NCBI RefSeq assembly: GCF_000350485.1
Contig: NZ_AORV01000036.1
Span: forward strand, 62,001-126,000
Length of the DNA: 64,000 bases
Direction: 5' to 3'
Source: Ruminiclostridium cellobioparum subsp. termitidis CT1112
Lineage (GTDB): Bacteria > Bacillota > Clostridia > Acetivibrionales > DSM-1351
The position numbers were made by a program, and so were the translations under genes. Positions 8,380-16,795 of the stretch are shown in pieces; position 1 is the first letter of the stretch, and each line of letters begins with the position of its first letter. Below the pieces are notes generated by a model. That model was not told the origin of the DNA. It saw only the letters and a list, made by a program, of their open reading frames with translations, and ran no database searches.

Positions 8380-8517
8380 TTATTTAAGTAAAGATTTAGG
8401 ACACTCCGGCTGATACGTAAACCATAACCAGCATGCTCCAGCTGAAGTTGTCGCAGCAAAAATACCCACTATTGACAGTACCGTCAATACCCACAATTTA
8501 ATTTTAGATCTTTTCAT
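8380..8517 (-). CDS. agrD: AgrD-like cyclic lactone autoinducer pro-peptide (45 residues)
   Basis: A 45-residue peptide below the usual length cut-off. It has an amphipathic leader MKRSKIKLWVLTVLSIVG, then the core SAGACWLWFTYQPECPK and a short tail. The YQPECPK segment is the conserved charged C-terminal part of clostridial AgrD precursors, and Cys29 would form the (thio)lactone ring with the C-terminus after cleavage by AgrB. There is a second cysteine (Cys39) in the tail. The gene overlaps the 3' end of agrB by 14 bases, as expected for an agrBD pair. The mature peptide ends cannot be fixed from sequence. Confidence 0.87.
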   Translation of the reverse strand: MKRSKIKLWVLTVLSIVGIFAATTSAGACWLWFTYQPECPKSLLK

Positions 8518-9097
8518 TAATAATCCCACCCTTTCTATTTTTTGTTATTCTGTACAACACAGGTGTAATATTAATTGAATTAATTAAAGTAATTATTGAT
8601 ATTACATTTGAGTATTCTCTGGGGACAAAAAAAGTAATTATGAAAAAAACTGCCACTGTTATGCTCCCCTGTGCTCTTAACTCCTTCCACCTCTTTTCTG
8701 TGATTATGGGTTTTGAAGCTAAATCTGCAGGAGCATAAAAGTAAACCAATATGCCTGAAACAACAAACAAAATAATATTGAAATAGCTTATATCAATAAT
8801 TTTTGAAGAATAGATTGCTCCGAAAAGAAAAATAAAGTATGTTATTATACAGCCAAGCTGAGTTTTGGCATGCACCCCTCCCAAAAAAGATTTGTTTAAT
8901 GCAAATACTGCTCCCCCTGCTAGAGCTAACGGAAGTTGTCCCAAAAAATATGCGGTCAGCATTACAGCTATCAACTTTAACCCATCTGATATGGCAATAT
9001 AAAGTCCATACTGTATCTGCTCGGCTTTTTCTTCTGTTATATTAGGAACTGTCACAATAATCTCATTTGTAATCTTTTTCGTTATTTTATTTAACAT
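8504..9097 (-). CDS. agrB: AgrB-like peptidase for autoinducer processing
   Basis: Encodes 197 residues of an integral membrane cysteine protease. The catalytic pair His76 (GGVHAKT) and Cys83 (LGCIITYF) matches the position of the His/Cys pair of staphylococcal AgrB. About six hydrophobic segments are present. AgrB cleaves the C-terminal tail of AgrD and cyclises it at the membrane. I choose the ATG at 9097 because AGGTGG precedes it by about 9 bases; a GTG four codons upstream is possible. It is transcribed with agrD and convergent with the kinase/regulator pair, an arrangement unlike the single agrBDCA operon of staphylococci. Confidence 0.92.
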   Translation of the reverse strand: MLNKITKKITNEIIVTVPNITEEKAEQIQYGLYIAISDGLKLIAVMLTAYFLGQLPLALAGGAVFALNKSFLGGVHAKTQLGCIITYFIFLFGAIYSSKIIDISYFNIILFVVSGILVYFYAPADLASKPIITEKRWKELRAQGSITVAVFFIITFFVPREYSNVISIITLINSINITPVLYRITKNRKGGIINEKI

Positions 9098-9530
9098 GGC
9101 CGCTACCACCTATTACATATATGTCCATTATATATTAATAACAAGTATTTATCCACAAAAAAATACACCATATCTATTTATATTTTTATGAAATAATTAC
9201 AAGGGATTAATGCAATTCAATTTAATCTTTATATGTTAAAATATTCATTAAAACTATAATTATTTCGGGAAGCATACTGATGTATCTAAAAAACTACGAA
9301 ACATTTACTCGTTATATTGACAGCCTTGAAAGATGAGCTAAACAACATACAGAGCAAATTAAAGTTTAATTGAAAATAAAGCATAGCTTTTAATAATGGC
9401 TGCCGCGCTAAAATAGTAAAAGTGCGCGGCCTTTTTTCATTCAATAAAATAAACCCCAAACTCCTTGGAGAATGGGATTTATTTGGGAAGAGCGAATACA
9501 AATACATCTATATTCACTAAAAGAACTTTA
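9098..9530. other. Intergenic region agrB-abrB
   Basis: No convincing gene. The stretch is AT-rich and should hold the agrB promoter; a TATAAT-like box lies near 9130-9140 on the minus strand. A short plus-strand reading frame (9280-9336) preceding the terminator at 9402 may be a gene remnant. Confidence 0.5.
9402..9437 (+). terminator. Rho-independent terminator
   Basis: Perfect 7-bp stem GCCGCGC / GCGCGGC with a 15-base loop, followed by CTTTTTT. It is oriented on the plus strand, where no intact gene precedes it, which suggests a small or decayed gene at about 9280-9373. Confidence 0.8.
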
Positions 9531-9773
9531 CTATCTGTTATTTATATCTTCACGACATTTAGCACATATGGGTTTACCCTGAAAGTACGTTAAATTTTTT
9601 AATTCTCCGCAAAAAGTACAACCCCTTAAATATTTTGTTAATATGATCTTACCTTCGTCAACAAAAATCTCTATGGGTGTTCCTTCATCAATATCATACT
9701 CTCTGCACAATTCCTTTGGAATAACAACCCTGTTCAAGCAATCCGTTTTTCTGACAATACCAGTACTTTTCAT
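9531..9773 (-). CDS. AbrB/SpoVT-family transition-state-type regulator
   Basis: Encodes 80 residues. The N-terminal swapped-hairpin AbrB domain is clear (STGIVRKTDCLNRVVIPKEL, then a PIEIFVDEGKIILTKY strand pair). The last 30 residues hold a zinc-knuckle-like CxxC-x14-CxxC (Cys52, 55, 70, 73), a common variant in Clostridia. These proteins bind DNA as dimers or tetramers and act as growth-phase regulators. It is monocistronic, with a GGAGG site upstream. Its neighbours give no clue to a specific target. Confidence 0.9.
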   Translation of the reverse strand: MKSTGIVRKTDCLNRVVIPKELCREYDIDEGTPIEIFVDEGKIILTKYLRGCTFCGELKNLTYFQGKPICAKCREDINNR

Positions 9774-10099
9774 AATAATCCCTCCTGTTTATAAACATCT
9801 GACCCTTACTGTAATAGTATTAACCGGCTTCTCATCTCTTTTTATACTCCAAATCTTTTTGAGCCGGCAAAATATTTTTTTGCCAAACATATTCATTTCT
9901 TGTTTAATTTGTTATATCATGGTATATTATAACAAATTAAGTATTCAAAATCCAGTGCTATTTTGATTAAAATAGTATTTTTTTATATTAAAATGTACTA
10001 TTTATTATTTTTAATATGAAATTTGCCCATTTCAATAAATATTGCATTTTTAACACCCTACGCCAATATGCAAAAATGGACTTATGCAATTGCTTAATA
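9774..10099. other. AT-rich intergenic region
   Basis: About 330 bases between abrB and the 3' end of the DUF4157 gene. It is very AT-rich. I see the ribosome binding site of abrB near 9781 and no gene, RNA or clear terminator. The plus-strand frame at 10016-10264 overlaps the DUF4157 gene and lacks a ribosome site. Confidence 0.5.
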
Positions 10100-11926
10100 C
10101 TAGAAACCCGACCTTGCCAGGATGGTCCGTTGGATTATTTCCATATTTCCTCCCTGGGCGGGATTTATGTCCAGAGGATTAATTTCGAAAGAGAACTCTT
10201 TTGCAGAACCCTTATAATCAAATCTCAGCTCATATTCCAATTTATTGCACAGATGATAGCTTGAGGCCAATATATGGGCCCTTGCAAATACCGATATCTT
10301 TTTAGTATGATCATCCACAATCAGTTTCTTAATTGTATCCTCTAAAACTTTATGCACCCGATTGGCACCTAAAGTACCTGCAACAAGATTTTCAGGATGA
10401 TTAATCTTGTTCTCATTTATGCCGCCTAATGTGAATGCAATCAGGTGCAGCCATTCCCAGTATCCATCCACGTAACCTGCATCTCCTGCAGCATCTTTTG
10501 CAGAAATATTTCCCATCGCCGCATTCTGGTCTGATCTCTCTCCAGGATCAGCACCTGGACCGGGTTTGTATTGTACCCTTTCACCGCTCCATTTTTTTAG
10601 CCGGTTAAGGTCGATTTCCTGCCAACCGCTCTCCTTTACCGCTACCGTACAGGGTACAGGTTTTTTTGTAAGTGGGATTGGCGTGCCTATGGCAGGCTGC
10701 GGCAATCGTTCGGGAAAATTCGCCGCCCATATTGCCACCCCTGAATAGCCTCCTCCTGATGGGCGGACATACGGTCCGGAGAGATGTGCTTCGCTTCCTC
10801 CGGGAGAATGCACCCGTTCGGGCGGATATGCTGAATATACCAAAGGAGATCTGGGCTCGACCACTTCAAAAGTGAGACCGGAGTATGCACTCTGAATATC
10901 CGCTTTTGTTGCTCCTGATTGCGGAGGATATTGAGCAACAACATATCTGGTGCTGCTATGATGATAGCCCAGACCTCCGTCTGTTTGTTTTTTCAGCCGT
11001 GCTTCTTTAATTGCATCCAGGCGGGCAATTACCTGGGCGAAAAGCTCTTCTTTTTTTTCAGGAGGACAGTAAGCTATGGTTGGATGCTCCTTGTTCTTTA
11101 TGATAAAATTCAATTGAGCTTCATTTAACTCGGATATCGGAATTTCTTTAACTTCACCTCTTCCTCTTGAGCTGGTGAAACCAATACCATCACATTGTAC
11201 GGTAGTTCCTTTTATAGGAATACCGGTTTTCTTCCCATTTGCATTTGCATGTTCGTGCTCCTGATACTCGTTGATTGCTTTTATCCTCCCGGCCTTATCC
11301 CCCATATTTTCTGCTTCAAGTTCCAATCCGGCATCATTGTTTATCTTTGCACCGCTGATCTGCATAGTAGGCTTCACCCTTCCCTGTGACTGCTGTACAA
11401 CATGCCAGGCCTCATGAGGGAGACGCTTGTCCTGCCCTGGCGCCACATATATTTCCGAGCCCTGCGTATATGCCGAGGCCCCTAGCTGTGCCGGCTTATC
11501 AGAATTGTAATTTACCCTTACATTTTCCATGGATAAGCCTGAAAGGATTTCTATACCATTTTTCAGATCATCCGGGAGGCCTGTTTCATTTTCTTTTTTC
11601 TTGTGAACAGATTCCTCTCCGGAGAAATCTGTCACGTGGACTGTATCCGGCCCATCTTTTAAACTCCCTTCATTATGGGCTTCTCTTTTCGTTTGTTCAG
11701 TTTTGTCCTTTATCAAGCCGATTTCTCTCATTAACCTGTGGACTGCCTGATTTCCTATTGTTTTCTGAAGAATTTTAATATCTTCATGTGTCATTGTTTG
11801 CGGGAACATTCTAACTCTCTGAAGTATGGCGCTGTGATTTGGAACAGGCTTTTGACCTGACTTTCTTGAACTTGATGTGTTTTTTTCTTTTTCCTGGAAT
11901 ACTCCAGCCTTATCACTATAAATCAT
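10100..11926 (-). CDS. DUF4157 (eCIS-core) protein with a C-terminal nuclease-like domain
   Basis: Encodes 608 residues with no signal peptide. Residues 50-66 carry the LQKTIGNQAVHRL motif that often precedes DUF4157. Residues about 121-195 are the DUF4157 metalloprotease-like domain, with the HExxH motif HEAWHVVQQ at 171-179. A long low-complexity middle follows (about 250-480, proline and glycine rich). The C-terminal 120 residues have WEWLHLIAFTLGG (490-502) and NPENLVAGT-like spacing (NHPENLVAG), resembling the His-Leu-x-A-xx-x-GG and NLV pattern of beta-beta-alpha metal nucleases. DUF4157 proteins are common cargo or partners of contractile injection systems, so this is plausibly a toxin. 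No injection-machine or immunity gene is recognisable beside it. Confidence 0.8.
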   Translation of the reverse strand: MIYSDKAGVFQEKEKNTSSSRKSGQKPVPNHSAILQRVRMFPQTMTHEDIKILQKTIGNQAVHRLMREIGLIKDKTEQTKREAHNEGSLKDGPDTVHVTDFSGEESVHKKKENETGLPDDLKNGIEILSGLSMENVRVNYNSDKPAQLGASAYTQGSEIYVAPGQDKRLPHEAWHVVQQSQGRVKPTMQISGAKINNDAGLELEAENMGDKAGRIKAINEYQEHEHANANGKKTGIPIKGTTVQCDGIGFTSSRGRGEVKEIPISELNEAQLNFIIKNKEHPTIAYCPPEKKEELFAQVIARLDAIKEARLKKQTDGGLGYHHSSTRYVVAQYPPQSGATKADIQSAYSGLTFEVVEPRSPLVYSAYPPERVHSPGGSEAHLSGPYVRPSGGGYSGVAIWAANFPERLPQPAIGTPIPLTKKPVPCTVAVKESGWQEIDLNRLKKWSGERVQYKPGPGADPGERSDQNAAMGNISAKDAAGDAGYVDGYWEWLHLIAFTLGGINENKINHPENLVAGTLGANRVHKVLEDTIKKLIVDDHTKKISVFARAHILASSYHLCNKLEYELRFDYKGSAKEFSFEINPLDINPAQGGNMEIIQRTILARSGF

Positions 11927-12178
11927 ATTTTCCTCCTAATTTATTCCATATTCTGTATAATATATAGAAATAAATCAGAGTATTACAACTAATATATTTT
12001 GGCTTTTATATAAAACAGGCATGGATATTTTGCCGAAGCAGGAATTTACAAATTTAATTTTATTTAACTATATTTATTCACTGTAAAATTGTAACACATG
12101 AGTCTCTGATGAATAATATGGTATTAGTGTTAAAGTTTTAAATGCTGTACCATATTAATTTAGAGGGAGGGTAAGAGT

Positions 12179-12322
12179 ATGCCGGATAATGAAGAATCCG
12201 TTCGTGGTGGATTTTTTAATAACAAGCACTCCGAATGTTCTAATGACAATCAATTGTGGTTAATAATAGCTCTTATTTTAGTTTTCTGCTTCTTGTGCGG
12301 AAACGGACACCATGATTGTTAA
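12179..12322 (+). CDS. Small 47-residue membrane protein, Cys/His-rich tail
   Basis: Encodes 47 residues starting at ATG 12179, with a strong GGGAGGG site 6-8 bases upstream. A polar N-terminus is followed by one hydrophobic helix (QLWLIIALILVFCFLC) and the tail GNGHHDC. Small single-helix proteins of this shape are common in spore-forming clostridia, often annotated as YjcZ-like or hypothetical spore proteins. A perfect terminator follows 19 bases later, so it is an independent transcription unit. Function unknown. Confidence 0.72.
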   Translation: MPDNEESVRGGFFNNKHSECSNDNQLWLIIALILVFCFLCGNGHHDC

Positions 12323-12341
12323 CTCCTTTCGAACATAAAAT

Positions 12342-12379
12342 AAAACTCAGGATAATGTATGCCTGAGTTTTATTTTTTT
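12342..12379 (+). terminator. Rho-independent terminator
   Basis: Stem AAAACTCAGG / CCTGAGTTTT with a 10-base loop and a following ATTTTTTT run. It ends the 47-residue protein gene; the A-rich left arm may let it act in both directions. Confidence 0.9.
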
Positions 12380-12549
12380 ACTTTTTTTATTACTTTAGGT
12401 ATAATTTCTATTATAGGCCAGGGTTATTTACAACCTATGTAAATTATCTTAATCGCAGCATTACTGACAACATTGAATTATAATAAAAATTTTAATAAAA
12501 CAAAATAATAAATGTATCAATTTAAATTAAAATAAGAATTGGAGTACAC

Positions 12550-13086
12550 ATGACCTATTCTATAAGTTTGGGCTTTGATAAAATAACAGGAGAAAAAATC
12601 AAGCAGGATATATTTAATTTATGCAAGAAAGACATCGGTTCCTGTATATTGGATTATAATATTCCGCCGCACATTACACTTTCCATTTTTGAGTACGAAC
12701 CAGGGATCATTGACGTTCTAAAAAAAGTTGTTGACTCATCCGGTGTTTTTATAAAATCCGGAAAGGTTCATTTTTCGTCAATCGGTGTTTTTCATCCGCC
12801 TGTATTATATTATGCGCCGATAGTCACAAACAAATTAATAGATATCAATGAGAAGGTATTTTTGTTATTAAAGGATATCAATGCTAAATTTAATCCGTAC
12901 TACGTGCCCAATAACTGGGTCCCTCATGTTTCACTGGGTTACAATATGACAAATAAAGATTTGCTGGTTGCATTTGAATATATCAACGGTGTTTTTAGTG
13001 CCTTTGACGGTCAATATACCAGGCTGATTTTAAGCAAATATGATCCTTACAGCGAGATATATGTGGTAGATTTAAAGAGTAATTAG
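12550..13086 (+). CDS. 2H phosphoesterase (2'-5' RNA ligase-like) family protein
   Basis: Encodes 178 residues with the two HxTx-type motifs of the 2H superfamily: PPHITLSIF (His41) and VPHVSLGY (His126), about 85 residues apart as expected. The two histidines form the active site that hydrolyses 2'-5' or cyclic phosphodiesters in RNA or nucleotides. The start ATG at 12550 is preceded by GGAG about 8 bases upstream. It stands alone. The substrate is not predictable; members include tRNA-splicing-type ligases and cyclic nucleotide phosphodiesterases. Confidence 0.88.
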   Translation: MTYSISLGFDKITGEKIKQDIFNLCKKDIGSCILDYNIPPHITLSIFEYEPGIIDVLKKVVDSSGVFIKSGKVHFSSIGVFHPPVLYYAPIVTNKLIDINEKVFLLLKDINAKFNPYYVPNNWVPHVSLGYNMTNKDLLVAFEYINGVFSAFDGQYTRLILSKYDPYSEIYVVDLKSN

Positions 13087-13252
13087 TTGATGTTAGGTCT
13101 TTTACTATTAGCACATTTATTCTATGCCAAAGCTTTCTTAGGCGAGTCTTCACCGAAAAAAATGGCAAAATAGAAAATGACTATATTGAGTACTACAGCA
13201 ATAAACGCTGTATAGCGTACCGCTTAATTTAAATATTGTATTAATAAACATA

Positions 13253-13531
13253 TCATTTCTTGGCCAATTTAATTGAGGATATAAACCCTATTACTATAAA
13301 TACAACAAATACTGATATGGGTAAATAGAATTGTCCAAATTCCTTTCCTGAATCCGGATTTCCATTTGCCTTCTGAACAGTAACAAATAACATCAGGGTA
13401 ATTATAGATGTAAATGACATCAGCATCCCTGTGATTAATCCGGCCTTCTTGCCTTTTTGTAAAATAAAAATAATTAAAAGAAAAAACAAAAAAACTATTA
13501 TTCCGCATAAAGCGAGAGCCAATTCAAGCAA
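13253..13531 (-). CDS. Small membrane protein with three predicted helices
   Basis: Encodes 92 residues. The likely start is TTG at 13531, since GGAGGAGGTG lies 6-7 bases upstream. Three hydrophobic segments (about 3-26, 33-51, 68-87) are separated by short basic or polar loops. I recognise no family. It has no operon partner; the strong ribosome binding site is the main evidence that it is a gene. Confidence 0.7.
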   Translation of the reverse strand: MLELALALCGIIVFLFFLLIIFILQKGKKAGLITGMLMSFTSIITLMLFVTVQKANGNPDSGKEFGQFYLPISVFVVFIVIGFISSIKLAKK

Positions 13532-14373
13532 TTAAAACACCTCCTCCAACTTTCTTCAGGCATATAATTATACATTGATAATTCAACCCATTGTTTGAAT
13601 TTCTTTACTTAGTTTACTTATTTTCCCTTTATTTTATCCTAATAGAACCATAATTTCAAGAAAAATAGGCTAACGCTCTTTCAGTGCAGCCTTATTATCA
13701 TAAAATTTCCGGTATTCCGGCATAACAAATTAATGATCTTTTATCTCTATTTAAATAGAGATGTTAATGAATGCAACGTAAGCGTCAAATAAAAGAGTGG
13801 ATTGTTTTCCACTCCTTATACATGAGATAATCTCCATATATACTAGAACGATACCAGCTATTAATAAAATAAAAAATACCATATTAACTTTTACGCTTAA
13901 ACCTCCCTAGTACATTTTTAATTATTTAAAAAATGAACTTCACTATCATAATATTTATATTAATTAATACCTTACCAACTATGTTTTTGAGGACTATATT
14001 CAACATCTTTGTCTTATAAGGTTACAAATCCATCTTCATGCAAATCACCATATCACCCTTTCTCTTAAACGTTATTTTTTATCTGCGACTGAATTAGGGC
14101 ATAAAAAATACCGCAATTCATTTGAAAATTATCCGAACTTAAAACAACAAAAAAAGGCTTATAATAGACCATGTTGAATTTAAAATTTTTTCCAAAATGA
14201 AACAATTTTCAGAAGAATTTATAAAAAACTATATTGAAAAACATAAGCATCATGTTTTTAATAAAAATGTTTCTGAGTGTAAATCTTTTATACACTTATA
14301 TATAGTCAAAGTAAAAGTCGATAATGATAATATCACTATCGACTTCAAACTTGACTCCCTGTGTGGGGATAAA
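13532..14373. other. AT-rich region without a secure gene
   Basis: About 840 bases. A possible 43-residue hydrophobic peptide is encoded on the minus strand at 13751-13882 (single membrane helix, GGGAGG site but 19 bases upstream of the ATG, hence weak). A hairpin at 14315-14345 lies close to the tRNA fragment. Nothing else is supported; the plus-strand frame at 14197-14424 runs through the hairpin and the tRNA remnant and is not believed. Confidence 0.5.
14315..14345 (-). terminator. Hairpin, probable original tRNA-Leu terminator
   Basis: Stem AAGTCGATA / TATCGACTT (9 bp) with a 13-base loop, followed on the minus strand by TTTACTTTG. It lies 28 bases downstream (minus strand) of the displaced tRNA-Leu 3' fragment, where the terminator of the tRNA would have been before the island inserted. 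Confidence 0.5.
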
Positions 14374-14421
14374 TGGTGCCGAAGGTCGACATGTACTCGC
14401 GTACGCTGGATTTTGAGTCCA
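14374..14421 (-). repeat. Displaced 3' part of tRNA-Leu(CAA): distal attachment site of the island
   Basis: Identical to positions 36513-36571 of the intact tRNA-Leu apart from an 11-base deletion in the T-arm. It spans the tRNA from the anticodon stem-loop to the CCA end, in the same orientation as the intact gene. The 5' half of the tRNA is absent; the neighbouring sequence at 14422 is unrelated. A 3' half tRNA as a direct repeat of an intact tRNA is the standard signature of integration into a tRNA gene. Confidence 0.85.
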
Positions 14422-14634
14422 TAAAGCCGCATCTGTCGTCTCAACCCTTGATTGTAAGCCGATTTCCCGGATTCCGGTTACCGTTAGTACGACTAGACTT
14501 CGCTTCTTATGTCAAAACTATGGCGAGAGTCCAGTTCGTTCATTTACGACTATTTTAGCATGATTTTACTCTATTTCCAATGTAATTTATTTACTTTATT
14601 ATGGGGTGGCCTCCTCTGGTAGGTAGGCATTAAA

Positions 14635-14865
14635 TTATTTTGTATTCTCCCAATGCTTACGAGCCATTTGCGACAGATCATCAACAGATAAGTCTTTATA
14701 TAATTCTTCCTGCTCTTTTACGAAATCCTTGCCCTCGTTATTCGGTTGCCTTAAGCGTAAATACCTCATATATCCGGAAACACCAAGCTCTTTTATAATC
14801 GCCTTATTAGCCTTCTCTATGATTTCAGTATCGGTCATATCATTATTTTTATTCGTTAACATCAT
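14635..14865 (-). CDS. Small protein partnered with PIN-domain toxin
   Basis: Encodes 76 residues from ATG 14865; AAGGAG lies 7-8 bases upstream, inside the PIN gene, whose 3' end it overlaps by 17 bases. Predicted mostly helical (TEIIEKANKAIIKELGVSGY, then a charged helix). I do not recognise a DNA-binding fold. The overlap and order (PIN first) suggest translational coupling, as in toxin-antitoxin pairs with reversed order, but the protein could also be an unrelated accessory. The antitoxin role is an inference from position. Confidence 0.65.
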   Translation of the reverse strand: MMLTNKNNDMTDTEIIEKANKAIIKELGVSGYMRYLRLRQPNNEGKDFVKEQEELYKDLSVDDLSQMARKHWENTK

Positions 14866-15328
14866 TTTCCAACTCCTTACCAATAAAATCTACAGGGTTT
14901 GTTAGTTTAATTGACCCTAACACATGCTTTAAAGCCTGCTCGTTATGCTTTATTGTTCTGATAAATCTATTATCACATGTTATAAAGTATTCACACTTTC
15001 CGTATATTGCACATGCAAGATGCAAAGCATCCTTACTTTGAGCGTTGGATTTTTCTACAATCTCTTTAGCCATTATATCGATAGCTTTATTCCATACAAC
15101 AGCTTCCGAACAAATGATCTCAGCAACCGCTTTTATATCTTCACTCATTGCCTTTGATGGCGTTCTATCGTTTTCGAATTCCAACATATACGACCAAAGT
15201 ATCTTATACTGCCACCGTTCAACGAGCTTAAATATTATTTCTATTGCCTTTGACTCAAGTTCAATTCTTGGTTGTGTTTGGTCATCAAAGGGACGATAAT
15301 AAACGTTCATGTCGAGGTATATATTCAT
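14849..15328 (-). CDS. PIN-domain protein (VapC-like ribonuclease)
   Basis: Encodes 159 residues with the PIN nuclease pattern: Asp6 in YLDMNVY, Glu50 in MLEFEND, Asp100 in KDALHLACA and Asp119 in ITCDNRF. These acidic residues bind divalent metal. PIN toxins of VapBC modules cleave RNA, often tRNA. The gene sits at the left end of the island and overlaps the small helical gene downstream. Such modules often stabilise mobile DNA. All catalytic residues are present, so it may be active. Confidence 0.82.
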   Translation of the reverse strand: MNIYLDMNVYYRPFDDQTQPRIELESKAIEIIFKLVERWQYKILWSYMLEFENDRTPSKAMSEDIKAVAEIICSEAVVWNKAIDIMAKEIVEKSNAQSKDALHLACAIYGKCEYFITCDNRFIRTIKHNEQALKHVLGSIKLTNPVDFIGKELENDVNE

Positions 15329-15401
15329 TTTACACCTTCTTTTACATAATTATAGCATATATGCAAGCCGCTAAAAATAGAATTAGGCTCAAAGCTATCA
15401 A

Positions 15402-15885
15402 TTAGTCTTTGTAATTAAGTTCCGCCAATAAAACGGAAAACATGGGTGTATGAAAATGCCGACTTGATATTAACTCAATAATTTCGAACCCATAATTAAA
15501 GAAAACAAAGTTTTCCGGCTTATCTTCATTTCCTGACTCTTCAAGTATATTCTTTTTAAATTCCTCAAACTCTTCTGGTAGTTTAATAGAGTGTCACATT
15601 ACTCCAGACTCATACAAAGCATTTCCACTATATAAGACTTTTTCGATAGACTCATCCGGGTACCATATTTGCAAGTCTACTTCAGGAAAAAGTTCACTAA
15701 TTGCTTGTCTACTCTCATTATATACTAGATTTATTGTTTCTGATAAGGCAAACTATCGCATCAGCAATAACCTTAATATCAGACTCCTTATAAAACAAGC
15801 TACTTTTTCACACTTAGCGTTTTTTACATCCCTACAAATATTGAATAAATATTCCGTACATTCCTCGTTATTAAGAATAAAATCC
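15402..15885 (-). pseudogene. Decayed gene of unknown family
   Basis: The minus strand shows protein-like sequence spread over at least two frames and broken by stops, including TGA in the segment LYESGVM*HSIKLPEEF. Readable stretches include KESDIKVIADAIVCLIRN, ISELFPEVDLQIWYPDES and FGLEFIEL-like text (NYGFEIIELISSRHF). The last piece ends at a proper TAA at 15402-15404. I do not recognise the parent protein. At least one frameshift and two stops show that it is dead. Confidence 0.6.
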
Positions 15886-16281
15886 TACTAATTTGTCTAT
15901 GTTTCTGGCAATTATATGGTAATATACAATATTATACCAGATAAATTTATGAAATCATACGAATAGGAGTTAATAGTATATTTAATTATTTATCTGCTAG
16001 GTTGAACCGGGTAAACGCTTACCACTAAAATAATCTTCCAAAAATCTTTACTCAACGTGAGAATTTTTTCACTGCTTGATTTAAAAGACTTACGGCTCTT
16101 CCCTTACTATCATTTTCCTATGGCTCAGAATTAAGCCTACACAAACTCGCTGCAGAGCCTATGGTTTATAGGTAAAACCTTGCCCCACGGCTGGGAAAAT
16201 ATTTCCCCCATGGGTCAGGCACATATATACCTCATGGATGAATAGTGACTTACACTACCGCCAATTTTATATCAAAAACAG

Positions 16282-16311
16282 AAAAAGGCGAGAGTACAGC
16301 ACTCACCGCCT
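16282..16311 (-). terminator. Hairpin with T-run (minus strand)
   Basis: Near-perfect stem AGGCG-GTGAGT / ACTC-TCGCCT with TTTTT following on the minus strand. It lies downstream of the HNH-like remnant and is probably its old terminator. Confidence 0.65.
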
Positions 16312-16457
16312 GTCTATTAATGAAGATATTCTGTTTCTTTATCTATTAATTTTTTCCTCGCCTCCGCCAATTGGCTTTACAGCTAAGTTTCCGCAATCCC
16401 TATACGCCGCATTACGCTTGTCCGCACTCCTACGATAGAATAACAGCAGATTAATGA

Positions 16458-16584
16458 TGCGACACCATTATTACCTACTCTACCACTCAAACATGCCATC
16501 AAATACTCATTTTCATGGGACTTTTCCGTATTATGCTCATCACATGAAGGAACAGTTATTAAATTTTTACGAAATGATTGTAAA
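16458..16584 (-). pseudogene. Remnant of an HNH-type protein
   Basis: A minus-strand fragment reads FRKNLITVPSCDEHN followed by SHENEYLMACLSG, resembling the second half of HNH-like nucleases where a C-x-x-(H/C)-N segment follows a TVP turn. The N-terminal half is missing and the downstream frame is disrupted. It is too short to be functional. Confidence 0.45.
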
Positions 16585-16685
16585 TATATTTCTTTTACTC
16601 ACATTGTATACCTCAAATTACAATAATTATATAATTGATAATACCATTGAGTCCATTGTGTTCACGAGACACACTGGATTTATAT

Positions 16686-16714
16686 AAAAAAATAAGCAAC
16701 TGTAATTTGCTTAC
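16686..16714 (-). terminator. Terminator of the membrane-anchored protease gene
   Basis: Minus-strand stem GTAAGCAA / TTGCTTA-type (loop about 7) followed by TTTTTTT. It lies 80 bases after the stop of the protease gene. Confidence 0.7.
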
Positions 16715-16795
16715 AATCGCTCATTTCCGCTTGTTTAGCGGTTTGGCGTAATAATGGAAAAAAGATTTTTGTAGTTAATCCATCATAGACAGCTG

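Larger units (their letters stand above)
15329..16795. other. Decayed region of the island
   Basis: About 1.45 kb with no intact gene. It holds two recognisable remnants on the minus strand (15402-15885 and 16458-16584), two minus-strand hairpins with T-runs, and sequence I cannot assign (15950-16280). Confidence 0.6.

Noticed and set aside
9280-9373. Possible small plus-strand gene MYLKNYETFTRYIDS with a frameshift, before the terminator at 9402
   Set aside because: Only 18 codons before the stop, needs a frameshift, no good ribosome site and no recognised family (a Spo0E-like reading was considered but lacks the SQELD motif).
13124-13231. Fragment resembling the C-terminus of an IS3-family transposase (DYIEYYSNKR)
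   Set aside because: Only about 15 matching residues, no upstream transposase domain or terminal repeats; too short to claim an insertion sequence.
14197-14424. 75-residue plus-strand reading frame
   Set aside because: No ribosome site, and it runs through a hairpin and the tRNA-Leu remnant, so its end is not protein-like.
16040-16200. Possible degraded group II intron domain V (GAGCCGTAAG ... CTCACG on the minus strand)
   Set aside because: The stem does not pair well and no intron reverse-transcriptase sequence is nearby.
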